The position numbers and the translations under genes are program-made. The notes under the pieces are model-generated. The model searched no databases, had not been told where the DNA came from, and was given only the letters and a program-made list of their open reading frames with translations. A DNA stretch of 18,200 nucleotides from Bacteroidota bacterium (GTDB lineage Bacteria > Bacteroidota > Bacteroidia > Flavobacteriales_F > PHOS-HE28): contig CAUJFM010000190.1 of NCBI GenBank assembly GCA_963169595.1, positions 1 through 18,200 on the forward strand, given 5' to 3'. The stretch's first letter is position 1. Every line of letters starts with the position of its first letter. Shown here one piece after another: positions 1-8,500 of the stretch.

Positions 1-1251
1 CGCGATGGCGAAGGCCTGCATGCGACGCTCCGGCTCGACCTCGGCCGCACCATCGTGATCGACAGTGTGGTGGTGAAAGGCACCGCCCGGACCAACCTGC
101 GCTACCTGCAGGCCCACATGGGCATCCGGCCCGGCGACCTCTACAACGAATCGCTGGTGATGGCCTTGGAGCGACGCACGCGTGAGCTCCCGTTCGTCAC
201 CCAGCGGCAGCGGCCCATCGTCCAGTTCGGCCAACAACAGACCAAGGTCTACCTCTTCCTGGATGCCAAGAAGGCCAGTTCCATCAACGGCATCCTGGGC
301 CTTCAACCTGACCCCGTGACCGGCGAGGTGACCGTGACCGGCGACCTGGACCTGCGGCTGAGGAACGCCCTGCGCCGCGGGGAGGCCATCGCCCTGAACT
401 GGCGCAAGATGCAGGACCAGACCCAGGACCTCCGCATCGGCCTCAACCTGCCCAACCTGTTCTCCTCCCCGTTCGGCACCGACCTCGCGCTCAAGCTCTT
501 CAAACGGGACAGCACCTTTTTGGAGGTCACTGCGCGCGCAGGAGTGGATTACCTGATGGGAAGAGGTGACAAGCTCGGGCTCTTCGTGAACAGCAAGTCC
601 AGCGACCGGTTGGGCAGCAATACCATCGCACAACAAGGATTGGCGGATGTGGATGTGCTCAGCTACGGACTGAGCTTCACGCGGGAGCGGCTGGACTACC
701 GCATCAACCCGCGCCGGGGCCATGCATTCAACCTGGAAGGCTCAGCGGGACGAAAACGCACCTCCACCGCTGTGGCCGGTGCCGATGTGCAGCCACCAAA
801 GATCGCAACGGTGCAGTACGAACTGGACGGGCAGGCTGTGTTGCACCTGCCCCTGAAACGTCGGAGCACCATACGCCTGGTGGCACAGGGCGGTTGGATG
901 GTGAACGACGACCTCTATCGGAACGAACTGTACCGCATCGGTGGCTTGAAGACCCTGCGGGGCGCGGATGAGGCCTCCATCTTCTGCTCAGCCTATGCCG
1001 TGGGCACCGTGGAATACCGCTTTGTCTATGAAGAGAACGCCAACTTCTTCGTCTTCGTGGACCAAGGCTGGTGGGAAGATGCGGCCCAGGATCAACTCGT
1101 GACGGACAGCCCCCTGGGCTTTGGTGCAGGCACCACCTTCGAGACCAAGGCGGGGCTGTTCAGCCTGACCTACGCACTGGGCAGGCAGTTCGGGGAGCCC
1201 GTGCAGTTGCGCGGTGGCAAGATCCACTTCGGCTTCACCAGCCTGTTCTGA
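1..1251 (+). CDS. BamA/TamA-like outer-membrane beta-barrel protein, 5' end missing
   Basis: The frame is open from base 1, so this is the C-terminal 416 residues of a larger protein; the GTG at 55 is internal and not a credible start. A POTRA-like segment occupies about residues 16-75 (IDSVVVKGTARTNLRYLQ, then an amphipathic helix ending RRTRELPFV). A beta-barrel of alternating polar and hydrophobic strands follows to the C-terminus, ending GFTSLF with the terminal Phe typical of outer-membrane barrels. Residues about 312-321 (RIGGLKTLRG) resemble the conserved loop-6 motif of the Omp85 superfamily, where an Arg-Gly pair plugs into the barrel. Omp85 proteins insert or translocate proteins at the outer membrane. 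Which branch this belongs to (BamA, TamA or a two-partner transporter) cannot be decided without the missing N-terminal POTRA domains. Fold call is good, exact role is inference. Confidence 0.8.
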   Translation, partial: RDGEGLHATLRLDLGRTIVIDSVVVKGTARTNLRYLQAHMGIRPGDLYNESLVMALERRTRELPFVTQRQRPIVQFGQQQTKVYLFLDAKKASSINGILGLQPDPVTGEVTVTGDLDLRLRNALRRGEAIALNWRKMQDQTQDLRIGLNLPNLFSSPFGTDLALKLFKRDSTFLEVTARAGVDYLMGRGDKLGLFVNSKSSDRLGSNTIAQQGLADVDVLSYGLSFTRERLDYRINPRRGHAFNLEGSAGRKRTSTAVAGADVQPPKIATVQYELDGQAVLHLPLKRRSTIRLVAQGGWMVNDDLYRNELYRIGGLKTLRGADEASIFCSAYAVGTVEYRFVYEENANFFVFVDQGWWEDAAQDQLVTDSPLGFGAGTTFETKAGLFSLTYALGRQFGEPVQLRGGKIHFGFTSLF

Positions 1252-1327
1252 CCGCGCTCGGATACGGGCTGTGTTGCGTGTTGGTAAAATGGGGCCAAGG
1301 GGGCGGCGATCCGCCTTTCCGGTTGGT

Positions 1328-1335
1328 CAACTTTG
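1328..1335 (+). promoter_or_regulatory. Possible -7 promoter box (CAACTTTG) 4 bases before ATG 1340
   Basis: The bases CAACTTTG match the Bacteroidota -7 consensus TAnnTTTG at all defined positions except the first. They end 4 bases before the transpeptidase ATG, which would put transcription start at or near the start codon. No TTG lies at the usual -33 distance, so this is tentative. Confidence 0.3.
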
Positions 1336-1339
1336 GTCC

Positions 1340-1978
1340 ATGTTCCACAGGTCGCAATGGAACTTGGCGGCACTCCTGCTCGCCTTGTTGCTCACACCGG
1401 GAAGGATGCAGGCAACGGGCCCCGGCACGGCGGGACCGCAAGGCGTGGTGGACCTGTTGCTGGAATACCTCTCGGTCAGGTATCCGACCGTTGCACTGGG
1501 CGGCGACATCCTCTACGTGTCCATGCACCGGCAGAAGCTGTTCCATGTAAGGGGCGGCACACTGCTGGCCACCTACCCTGTGGCGACCTCACACAAGGGG
1601 CCGGGGTGTCAACGCGACAGCTATTGCACCCCGACGGGCCTCCACCGCATCACGGAGAAGATCGGTGACGATGTGCCGCCGCTGGGCATCCTTCGCGAGC
1701 GCAGTTACACCGGCGAGCTGGCCGACCCCGACTTCGCGGGCGTGGACAAGGACTGGATCACCTCGCGCATCCTGCGGCTCGAAGGCCTCGAGCCCGGGGT
1801 GAACCAGGGAGGTGAAGTGGACAGCCATGCCCGCCACATCTACATCCATGGCACGGCCAATGAGCGTTCCGTGGGAACGCCCAGTTCCATGGGTTGCATC
1901 CGCATGCGGAACGGCGATGTGATCGCGTTGTACGATCGTGTTCCCGTGGGCACACTGGTGGTGGTGCTGGACAATTAG
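1340..1978 (+). CDS. Exported L,D-transpeptidase (YkuD domain)
   Basis: This 212-residue protein begins with a signal peptide (MFHRSQWNLAALLLALLLTP). Upstream in-frame starts at 1214 and 1289 would bury that signal, so ATG 1340 is preferred. The C-terminal half carries the YkuD catalytic signature: His170 in IYIHG, followed by SSMGCIRM with Cys186 as the expected nucleophile and Arg188 nearby. YkuD enzymes form 3-3 peptidoglycan cross-links or attach proteins to meso-diaminopimelate in the periplasm, via a thioester on the cysteine. An additional Cys pair (GCQRDSYC) precedes a TPTG segment also common in this family. The gene sits 88 bases after the barrel gene and 27 bases before rmuC, with no terminator in either gap. 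Family assignment is strong; the exact cross-linking role is not shown by the sequence. Confidence 0.88.
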   Translation: MFHRSQWNLAALLLALLLTPGRMQATGPGTAGPQGVVDLLLEYLSVRYPTVALGGDILYVSMHRQKLFHVRGGTLLATYPVATSHKGPGCQRDSYCTPTGLHRITEKIGDDVPPLGILRERSYTGELADPDFAGVDKDWITSRILRLEGLEPGVNQGGEVDSHARHIYIHGTANERSVGTPSSMGCIRMRNGDVIALYDRVPVGTLVVVLDN

Positions 1979-1993
1979 GCCCCGGGGGCTGCG

Positions 1994-2001
1994 TACCTTC
2001 G
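1994..2001 (+). promoter_or_regulatory. Possible -7 promoter box (TACCTTCG) 4 bases before rmuC ATG
   Basis: TACCTTCG matches TAnnTTTG except for one T-to-C change and ends exactly 4 bases before ATG 2006, the same spacing as at the two neighbouring genes. No clear -33 TTG is visible. It could allow rmuC to be transcribed separately from the upstream transpeptidase. Confidence 0.3.
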
Positions 2002-2005
2002 TGAC

Positions 2006-3331
2006 ATGGACCTGATGAGCCTTGTGCTGGGCGTGCTGGCGGGTGTGATCGTGGGCTATCTCATCGCCCAACGGATGGCCGGCGGCCAACTCAGCCGTGC
2101 GCTGGACCTCTTGCGCGGCCAGTTCGCCCAGGAACGCGCGGACCTGGAGCGGCGTGCGGATGACAGCGAACAGAACGCCCGCAAATGGGCGGAACAGGCC
2201 ACCCGGCTCAGCGCCGATGTGGCCCGTGAGCAACAACGCGGGCGGGACCTGGAGGAACGGCTGGAACGCCAGAAGGGCGAACTGGAGCAGCTCCAGCAAC
2301 GCATGTCCACCGAGTTCGAGAACATCGCGAACCGGCTGCTGAGCCAACGCGGCAAGGAACTGAACGAACAACAGCAGGAGCGGCTGGGCAACATCCTGAA
2401 GCCCCTGCAGGAGCGCATCACCGAATTCCAGAAGCAGGTGCAGGACGCCTACCAGGCCGAGGGCAAGGAGCGCTTCCTCTTGAAGAACGAGATCGCCCGC
2501 TTGGTGGAACAGAACCAGCGGCTGAGCCAGGAAGCGAACGACCTGACCAAAGCGCTGAAAGGCGACACGCAGGCGCAGGGGGCCTGGGGCGAGATGATCC
2601 TGGAGAAGCTCCTGGAAGGGTCGGGGCTTGTGAAAGGCCAGGAGTACAGCATGCAGGAGAGCACCACGCAGGCCGATGGCTCCCGCTTGCGACCGGATGC
2701 GGTGATCTTCCTGCCCGAGGGCAAGCATCTGATCATTGACAGCAAGGTCTCGCTGGTCCACTATGAACGCTATGCATCCACCCCTGAAGGCCCCGAGCGC
2801 GACCGCCTGTTGAAACTCCATGTGGACAGCCTGCGCGCACACGCCAAGGGGCTGGGGGAAAAGGACTACACCAAGCTCTATGGCGTATCGAGCGTTGACT
2901 TCGTGCTGATGTTCGTGCCGCTGGAACCGGCCTTCCTGCTGGCCCTGCGCGAACGGCCGGAGATCTTCCAAGAAGCCTACGAGCGACAGGTGGTGATGGT
3001 GACACACACCACGTTGATGGCCACCCTGCGCACCATCCATGGCATCTGGAAACACGAGCGTATCGCCCGGAACCACCTGGAGATCGCGGACCGAGCGGGC
3101 AAACTGTACGAGAAGTTCGTCAGCTTCACCGAGAAGCTGATCCAGGTGGGAGTGAACATGAACCGGTCCAAGGAGTCCTACGACGAGGCCATGCGTGCGC
3201 TGAGCGAAGGCCCCGGCAATCTGGTGCGCCAGGTGGAGATGCTGAAGCAGCTGGGAGCCAGGACCAACAAGGGCATCAACGACAAGCTCGTGCAGCGCGC
3301 GCTGGACGAGGCGAACACCTTTGAAGGATGA
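2006..3331 (+). CDS. rmuC: DNA recombination protein RmuC
   Basis: The 441-residue protein opens with a single membrane segment (residues about 5-22, LVLGVLAGVIVGYLIAQ). A long charged coiled coil rich in Glu, Gln and Arg spans about 30-185, and the globular RmuC domain spans about 190-400. Inside that domain, QGAWGEMILEKLLEGSGL and the PD-(D/E)XK-like core are visible: RPDAVIF with Asp231, then LIIDSKVSL with Asp245 and Lys247. RmuC proteins are membrane-tethered proteins with a nuclease-like fold linked to limiting DNA inversions and rearrangements; no defined reaction can be asserted from sequence. Length and domain order are normal for the family. The stop overlaps the next start as ATGA (3328-3331), which suggests translational coupling with the GWxTD lipoprotein. 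Confidence 0.93.
   Translation: MDLMSLVLGVLAGVIVGYLIAQRMAGGQLSRALDLLRGQFAQERADLERRADDSEQNARKWAEQATRLSADVAREQQRGRDLEERLERQKGELEQLQQRMSTEFENIANRLLSQRGKELNEQQQERLGNILKPLQERITEFQKQVQDAYQAEGKERFLLKNEIARLVEQNQRLSQEANDLTKALKGDTQAQGAWGEMILEKLLEGSGLVKGQEYSMQESTTQADGSRLRPDAVIFLPEGKHLIIDSKVSLVHYERYASTPEGPERDRLLKLHVDSLRAHAKGLGEKDYTKLYGVSSVDFVLMFVPLEPAFLLALRERPEIFQEAYERQVVMVTHTTLMATLRTIHGIWKHERIARNHLEIADRAGKLYEKFVSFTEKLIQVGVNMNRSKESYDEAMRALSEGPGNLVRQVEMLKQLGARTNKGINDKLVQRALDEANTFEG
3316..3323 (+). promoter_or_regulatory. Possible -7 promoter box (CACCTTTG) inside the rmuC 3' end
   Basis: CACCTTTG lies within the last rmuC codons (NTFEG) and ends 4 bases before ATG 3328, the same geometry as at 1340 and 2006. 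The location inside coding sequence makes chance a real possibility. The adjacent AAGG is too close to the ATG to act as a normal ribosome-binding site. Confidence 0.22.
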
Positions 3332-4608
3332 TCACCCCGAAGCTTGCGCTCGTTGCACTGGCGGCTGGCGGCCTGGTCCTGGCGGGTTGTGGGAGCTCCA
3401 CACCCAGCGTCTCCCGGGACAACGTGGCGTACATGTACGGCCGCGGAGGCGAACAGATCCGGCTGGAGACCCGCGTCTACCATCACGCACCGGAGCGGTC
3501 CACCCTGTACTACAAACTTCCCACCAACGACCTGCTGTACAAGGGGGATGGGAGCGGCGGTCCGTTCAAGGCCCACGTGCGCCTCACCTACGAGGCCTAC
3601 CCGGATTGGAACTCGAAGGTGCTGTTGGACAGTGCGAGCACCCTGGTGCAGGACAAGGCGGATGACCCCGGCCAGGAAAAGGAGCTCATCGGCAGCATCG
3701 ACCTTCGCCGCAACGAACACCGATCGTTCGTGCTGAAGGTGACGGCGCGCGACCTGAACCGGGAGACACAGACCACCACCTACCTCCAGGTGGACCGCCG
3801 GGAGACCGCCATACGCCAATACTTCCTGCCAACGGACCCGCGCAACGGGCTACCTTATTTCACGGACCATTTCGGCGCCGGGGACACCGTGAAGGTGCGA
3901 TGCGATGCGTTCGTCAACGCCACGCTTCGGGTGGTGCACCAGCCCACGGATGCAACGCTCCCTGCACCCGTGTTCAGCACCACCACCCGGAAGGAGCCCC
4001 CCTCGCCGGATTCCAGCTACACCATCACCGTGAACGCCGAGGGTTCCTTCCTGCTCACCGGGCTGAGGCCCGGTGCCCTGCGTTTCCAGATCGACTCCGT
4101 GGACCAGCGCGGGTATGCCCTGTTCTGTCTCACGGAGTGCTATCCCTACGCTGCAAGGGCCGAGGACATGCTGAAACCCCTGCGTTACATCACCTCCATG
4201 CAGGAGTATGACCGCATCCTCAAACAGCCCGATCTGCGGAAAGGCATCGAGAAGTTCTGGATGGATTGTGCCGGTGATCGGGAAAAGGCCCGCGATGCGA
4301 TCCGCATCTTCTACGGCCGTGTGGAGAATGCGAACAGGCACTTCACCTCCAACGTCGAAGGATGGCGGACCGATCGCGGGCTGGTGCTCATCATCTTCGG
4401 CACGCCGAACACCATCTACAAAGGTGCCCTTGGCGAGACCTGGATCTACGGGGAGGAGAGCAACCTGATGAGCACGACCTTCAACTTCGTGAGGCGCGCG
4501 GACCCCTTCACCGAGAACGACCTGGTGCTGGAGCGGGCCCCCCTGTTGAAAGGGGCGTGGTACCGTAGTGTGGAGAGCTGGCGCAACGGACGCGTCTACC
4601 AGAATTGA
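3328..4608 (+). CDS. GWxTD domain-containing lipoprotein
   Basis: The 426-residue product has a lipoprotein signal (residues 1-21) with lipobox LAGC and Cys21 as the predicted lipidated residue. The central part is beta-rich. The C-terminal region has the hallmark of the GWxTD family: a helical stretch with KFWMDCAGDREKARDAIRIF, then GWRTD at 345-349 followed by RGLVLIIFGTPN, and later GETWIYG. The function of GWxTD proteins is not established; they occur in Bacteroidota and some other phyla as exported proteins. It overlaps rmuC by 4 bases and precedes the methyltransferase gene by 62 bases. Nothing in the sequence links it biochemically to either neighbour. Family identification is firm, role unknown. 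Confidence 0.87.
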   Translation: MITPKLALVALAAGGLVLAGCGSSTPSVSRDNVAYMYGRGGEQIRLETRVYHHAPERSTLYYKLPTNDLLYKGDGSGGPFKAHVRLTYEAYPDWNSKVLLDSASTLVQDKADDPGQEKELIGSIDLRRNEHRSFVLKVTARDLNRETQTTTYLQVDRRETAIRQYFLPTDPRNGLPYFTDHFGAGDTVKVRCDAFVNATLRVVHQPTDATLPAPVFSTTTRKEPPSPDSSYTITVNAEGSFLLTGLRPGALRFQIDSVDQRGYALFCLTECYPYAARAEDMLKPLRYITSMQEYDRILKQPDLRKGIEKFWMDCAGDREKARDAIRIFYGRVENANRHFTSNVEGWRTDRGLVLIIFGTPNTIYKGALGETWIYGEESNLMSTTFNFVRRADPFTENDLVLERAPLLKGAWYRSVESWRNGRVYQN

Positions 4609-4640
4609 CCAGGGTCGTGCCGGTGTAGCACGGAACAACC

Positions 4641-4648
4641 GACCTTCA
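4641..4648 (+). promoter_or_regulatory. Possible -7 promoter box (GACCTTCA) upstream of the methyltransferase
   Basis: GACCTTCA partly resembles TAnnTTTG and sits 22 bases before ATG 4671, which would give a short 5' leader. It is the only box-like sequence in the 62-base gap. No supporting -33 TTG was found; low confidence. Confidence 0.18.
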
Positions 4649-4670
4649 CGCCCCCAACGGGAACAGTGCC

Positions 4671-5417
4671 ATGAGCCAAGCGGAGAAGGACCTGATATGC
4701 GGCATCTGGCCGGTGATCGAAGCGCTGCGCGCCGGCAAGAACGTGGAACGCCTGCTCCTTCGCCGCGATGCGGGGGGCGAGGGCATCCGGGAGATCCGGC
4801 AGATCGCCGTGGAGCGCGGCATCCCTTGGCAGCCGGTGCCTTCGGAGAAGCTGGACCGCCTGACCCGCGCAGAGCACCAAGGCGTGGTGGCCTTCCTCAG
4901 CCAGGTGGAAGAGCAGGACCTGGACGAGGTGATCAGCATGGCCTACGAGCGTGGTGAAACACCGCTGATCGTGGCCCTGGATGGAGTGACCGACGTCAGG
5001 AACATGGGGGCCATCGCCCGCAGCGCGGAATGCTTCGGCGCCCATGCGATGCTGGTACCCAAGACCGGCACCGCACGCTTGGGCCCGGACGCCGTCAAGA
5101 GCTCGGCCGGGGCCCTTCTCCGCCGCCCGGTCTGCCGGGTGGCCCGGCTTACCGATGGACTGAAGCGCGCCCGGGAGCACGGTGCGCGGATCATCGCCTG
5201 CACCGAAAAGGGCACGACGCAGCTGCACGAAGCCGATCTCGCAGGCCCCATCGTGGTGGTGATGGGTGCGGAGGACGAGGGCATCTCGGACAGTGTGCTG
5301 CGCATGGCGGACGAACTGGTGCGGATCCCCATGGCGGGGACCATCGGCTCGCTCAATGTGAGCGTGGCCACCGGGATCATCCTGCACGCCGTGCTGCAGC
5401 GTCGCCTTTCGCACTGA
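4671..5417 (+). CDS. rlmB: RNA 2'-O-ribose methyltransferase, TrmH/RlmB type
   Basis: The 248-residue protein has the SpoU/TrmH layout: an N-terminal substrate-binding domain (about 1-80, starting LICGIWPVIEALRAGKN and ending EHQGVVAFL) and a knotted catalytic domain (about 98-244). All three signature motifs are present. Motif 1 is DGVTDVRNMGAIARSAE with Asn111 and Arg117, motif 2 is VVVMGAEDEGIS at about 195-206, and motif 3 is IPMAGTIGSLNVSVATGI with Asn229. These contribute to S-adenosylmethionine binding and catalysis within the trefoil knot. RlmB methylates the 2'-OH of G2251 in 23S rRNA (E. coli numbering), in the peptidyl-transferase region. The N-terminal domain favours RlmB over the tRNA enzyme TrmH, but the specific nucleotide cannot be read from sequence. 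Confidence 0.88.
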   Translation: MSQAEKDLICGIWPVIEALRAGKNVERLLLRRDAGGEGIREIRQIAVERGIPWQPVPSEKLDRLTRAEHQGVVAFLSQVEEQDLDEVISMAYERGETPLIVALDGVTDVRNMGAIARSAECFGAHAMLVPKTGTARLGPDAVKSSAGALLRRPVCRVARLTDGLKRAREHGARIIACTEKGTTQLHEADLAGPIVVVMGAEDEGISDSVLRMADELVRIPMAGTIGSLNVSVATGIILHAVLQRRLSH

Positions 5418-5511
5418 GCAGCCCTGCTGCACAACCTTCCCGGTCCATTTCGGGTATAAGGTCCTGCCCTACCCGGCCATCGGTCCTCTGCCGATCGCCC
5501 CGGGAGGGATA
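5418..5511 (+). other. Intergenic stretch before the adhesin gene
   Basis: This stretch separates the methyltransferase from the surface module. It starts with a weak hairpin (GCAGC at 5418-5422, GCTGC at 5426-5430, loop CCT) without a T-tract. GGGAGGG at 5502-5508 is the only Shine-Dalgarno-like sequence; it lies 3 bases before the GTG at 5512 and 15 bases before ATG 5524. I see no convincing TAnnTTTG box here, so the promoter of the adhesin module remains unidentified. Confidence 0.4.
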
Positions 5512-5523
5512 GTGAGACCGATC

Positions 5524-8500
5524 ATGAAGAGGGAACATTCCGGTATTTCTGGGTGTGGGCCTGGCCCGTGGCTGTTGTTCTTCCTGGTCCTGCTTTCCAT
5601 GAGCGTGATGGCGGGACCCGGGGTTGCCCGGTCCAGTCCGACCCAACGGCTGCTGACCGACCGCGTTGCGGGAGTGATGAACGTGGAGTTCATCAATGTG
5701 CAGCCGGTGAGCTGTCATGGACTCGCCGATGGCTCCGCCGAGGCTGTGGTGACCGGCGGCACACCTCCCTTCACGTATGTGTGGGACTCCTCCCCCAGCC
5801 AAAGCACCGCTGTGCTGTCCGGGATGGGTGCCGGCACCTACACCGTGCTTGTCACCGATGCTGCAGGGAACACCGCTTCCGCATCGGTGCTGATCGTGGG
5901 CCCGGCGGAACCGCTCGGTGCAAGCATCACCAGCTTCACCAACGTGCTGTGCAACACCACCGGTACAGGAACGGCCACAGTTACGGCCGCCGGAGGCACA
6001 CCGCCGTACACCTATTCCTGGAACACATCCTCCCCGCAGACCGGCGTGACCGCAACGGGCCTGGCTGAAGGAACCTACACCGTGACCGTGACCGATGCGA
6101 ACGGTTGCACGGCGACCGCGACGGTCACGATCACCGACAGCAGTGCGCCGATCCTGGCCGTCGTGGAGGACTACTCCCATGTGAGCTGCTTCGGTGCGAA
6201 CGATGGCTACATCACGCTGAACCTGAGCGGGGCCAGCAACCAGTTCACGGTGGTCTGGAACACGGTACCACCCGTGACCGGCCCGACGATCACCGGCCTG
6301 GCACCCGGGCTGTACGACGCGACCATCACCGACAACAACGGCTGTGACACGCCGAAGTACATGTCCTTCGGCATCCTGGGACCCAGTGCGCCGCTCGCCA
6401 TCGACCTGGCGGTAAGCCCCACAACGTGCTCGAACACCCTGAACGGAACGGTCGACCTCACCATCACCGGAGGGAACTCACCTTACTCGCAGATCTGGAC
6501 CGACCCCATCTCCGGGCAGTCCACCACGTTGGAGGACCTGAGCGGACTCGACCCAGGTACCTATCTGCTTCAGGTCATCGATGCCTTCGGCTGTCCGATC
6601 GACACCTCGGTGACCATCACCAGTCCGGCACCGATCGTGATCAACCTCGACATAACGCAGATCTCCTGCGCAACAGGTGCCACGGGTTCGATCACCGCAT
6701 CCGTACAAGGAGGCACCGGTGCTTACACCCTGGCCTGGACCGGTCCCGATGGGTTCAGTTCGAATGCTGCGACGATCGATGACCTGCCACCCGGCGCATT
6801 CACACTGTCGGTCACCGATGCCAACAACTGCACGGCCACAGCATCCGCCACCATCGCGCTGGCCCTGCCTCCGACCCTGAACATCACCACCTCCATTACC
6901 CCATCGGGTGATGCCATCTCCTGCGCTGGCGGTAGTGACGGCACAGTGGACCTCACCATCACTGATGGCCTTGCTCCGTTCACCATCACCTGGACGGACG
7001 GGCTTGGGTTCACGTCGTCAGACGAAGACCTTGCCGGCCTGACCGCCGGTACCTACTTCGTCACCGTGACGGATGCCAACAACTGCCAGGCGAACGCATC
7101 GGTCACGCTCACCGCACCACCGAGCATCGATCTTTCCGCGACCCTCAGCACCGCTGGCACGTTCAACACCTCCTGTCCGGAAGCCACGGATGGATCCATC
7201 GACCTGTCGATCACGGGAGGCAGCCCAGGGTACACGACACTCTGGAGCACAGGCTCCACGGACGAGGACCTGACCGCTGTGTCCGCCGGCACTTACAACG
7301 TGACCGTAACGGACGCGAACGGCTGCTCCACCACTTCGAGCTATACGCTCACCGCACCGCCCACGATCGAAATTGACCTGAACGTGCTCGCGTTCCCCGG
7401 CGGATCGAACGTGAGCTGCCCGGATGCAACCGATGGCCAGATCACGGCCACCGCGACCGGAGGTACAGGCCTGATCACCCTTCAATGGACGGGGCCGACC
7501 GGACCGTACCCACCGGGTGGTGCGCTCACCGACCTTTCCGCAGGAACCTACGCACTGACCGCTACTGACGCGAACAGCTGCCAGGTGGACACGGCGATCA
7601 CCCTTCTCGCACCGACACCGCTTGACGTGACCCTGTCAAGTCCTGTGAGCACGGGCGGCACGAACATCGCCTGTGCCGGTGGAACTACAGGGTCCATCAC
7701 CACCAGCGTTACCGGAGGCCAGCCCGGGTATACCTACACCTGGACCGGCCCGGGCGGGACCGTGCTCAACGGCGCCGATCTGGAGGATCTTGGTGCGGGA
7801 CTCTATGAACTGACCCTCACCGATGCACTGGGATGCAGCACCACGGGCTCCATCATTCTCACCGAACCCGACACGCTCGCTGCTTCCTTCACGGTGAGCG
7901 ACATCGGGGGATTCGGCACCAGCTGCACGGCCAACGATGGTTCCATCTCCACCTCGATCATGGGGGGCTCACCCGGCTATGTGGTGCAGTGGACCGGACC
8001 GAACGGCTTCAGCTCCAACTTGACCAACCTCACTGACCTTGTTGCCGGAACGTACATCGCCACGGTGACCGATGCGAACGGCTGCACTGTGCAGGGCGTT
8101 GAGACCCTCGATGCCGCACCGCCGGTATTCGTGGAACTTGATCCCGCCCCGGGAGCCTGTGCAGGGGATGGTCTGGGCAGCATCTACAGCACGGTAACCG
8201 GAGGTATCGCACCCTTCCAATACGCCTGGACCGGGCCGGATGGCTTCACTTCCAATGCACCGGAATTGAACGATGTGGCGGATGGCACCTATGTGCTGAC
8301 CGTGACCGATACGCTGGGCTGTACCGCAACGACAAGTACCACCCTTGCAGGACCGGCACCCCTTGCAAGCATCCTTGTGCCCTCCTTCTACGGCCTGTAT
8401 AACATCCGCTGCGCTGGCGACAGCAGCGGCACCTTGTCCGTGGATGTAACGGGCGGAAGTGCGTCGTACACCCTTACGATCACCGGACCCACCGGCACGC

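Noticed and set aside
55..1251. GTG at 55 as the true start of the barrel protein
   Set aside because: The frame is open upstream to base 1, there is no signal peptide after GTG 55, and it would cut into the POTRA-like segment.
1589..3076. Long open frame on the minus strand opposite the transpeptidase and rmuC genes
   Set aside because: It is opposite two well-identified genes; its translation is His/Gln/Leu-rich with no recognisable domain, typical of the antisense of GC-rich coding DNA.
4616..4632. Small hairpin after the GWxTD gene (CGTGC, 7-base loop, GCACG)
   Set aside because: Only five base pairs, with no T-tract; too weak to call a terminator.
5418..5430. Small hairpin after the methyltransferase gene (GCAGC, CCT, GCTGC)
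   Set aside because: Short stem overlapping the start of the intergenic stretch without a T-tract; not enough to call a terminator.
5473..5495. Inverted repeat ATCGG / CCGAT upstream of the adhesin considered as an operator
   Set aside because: Only five base pairs, and the flanks do not extend the symmetry; expected by chance in GC-rich DNA.
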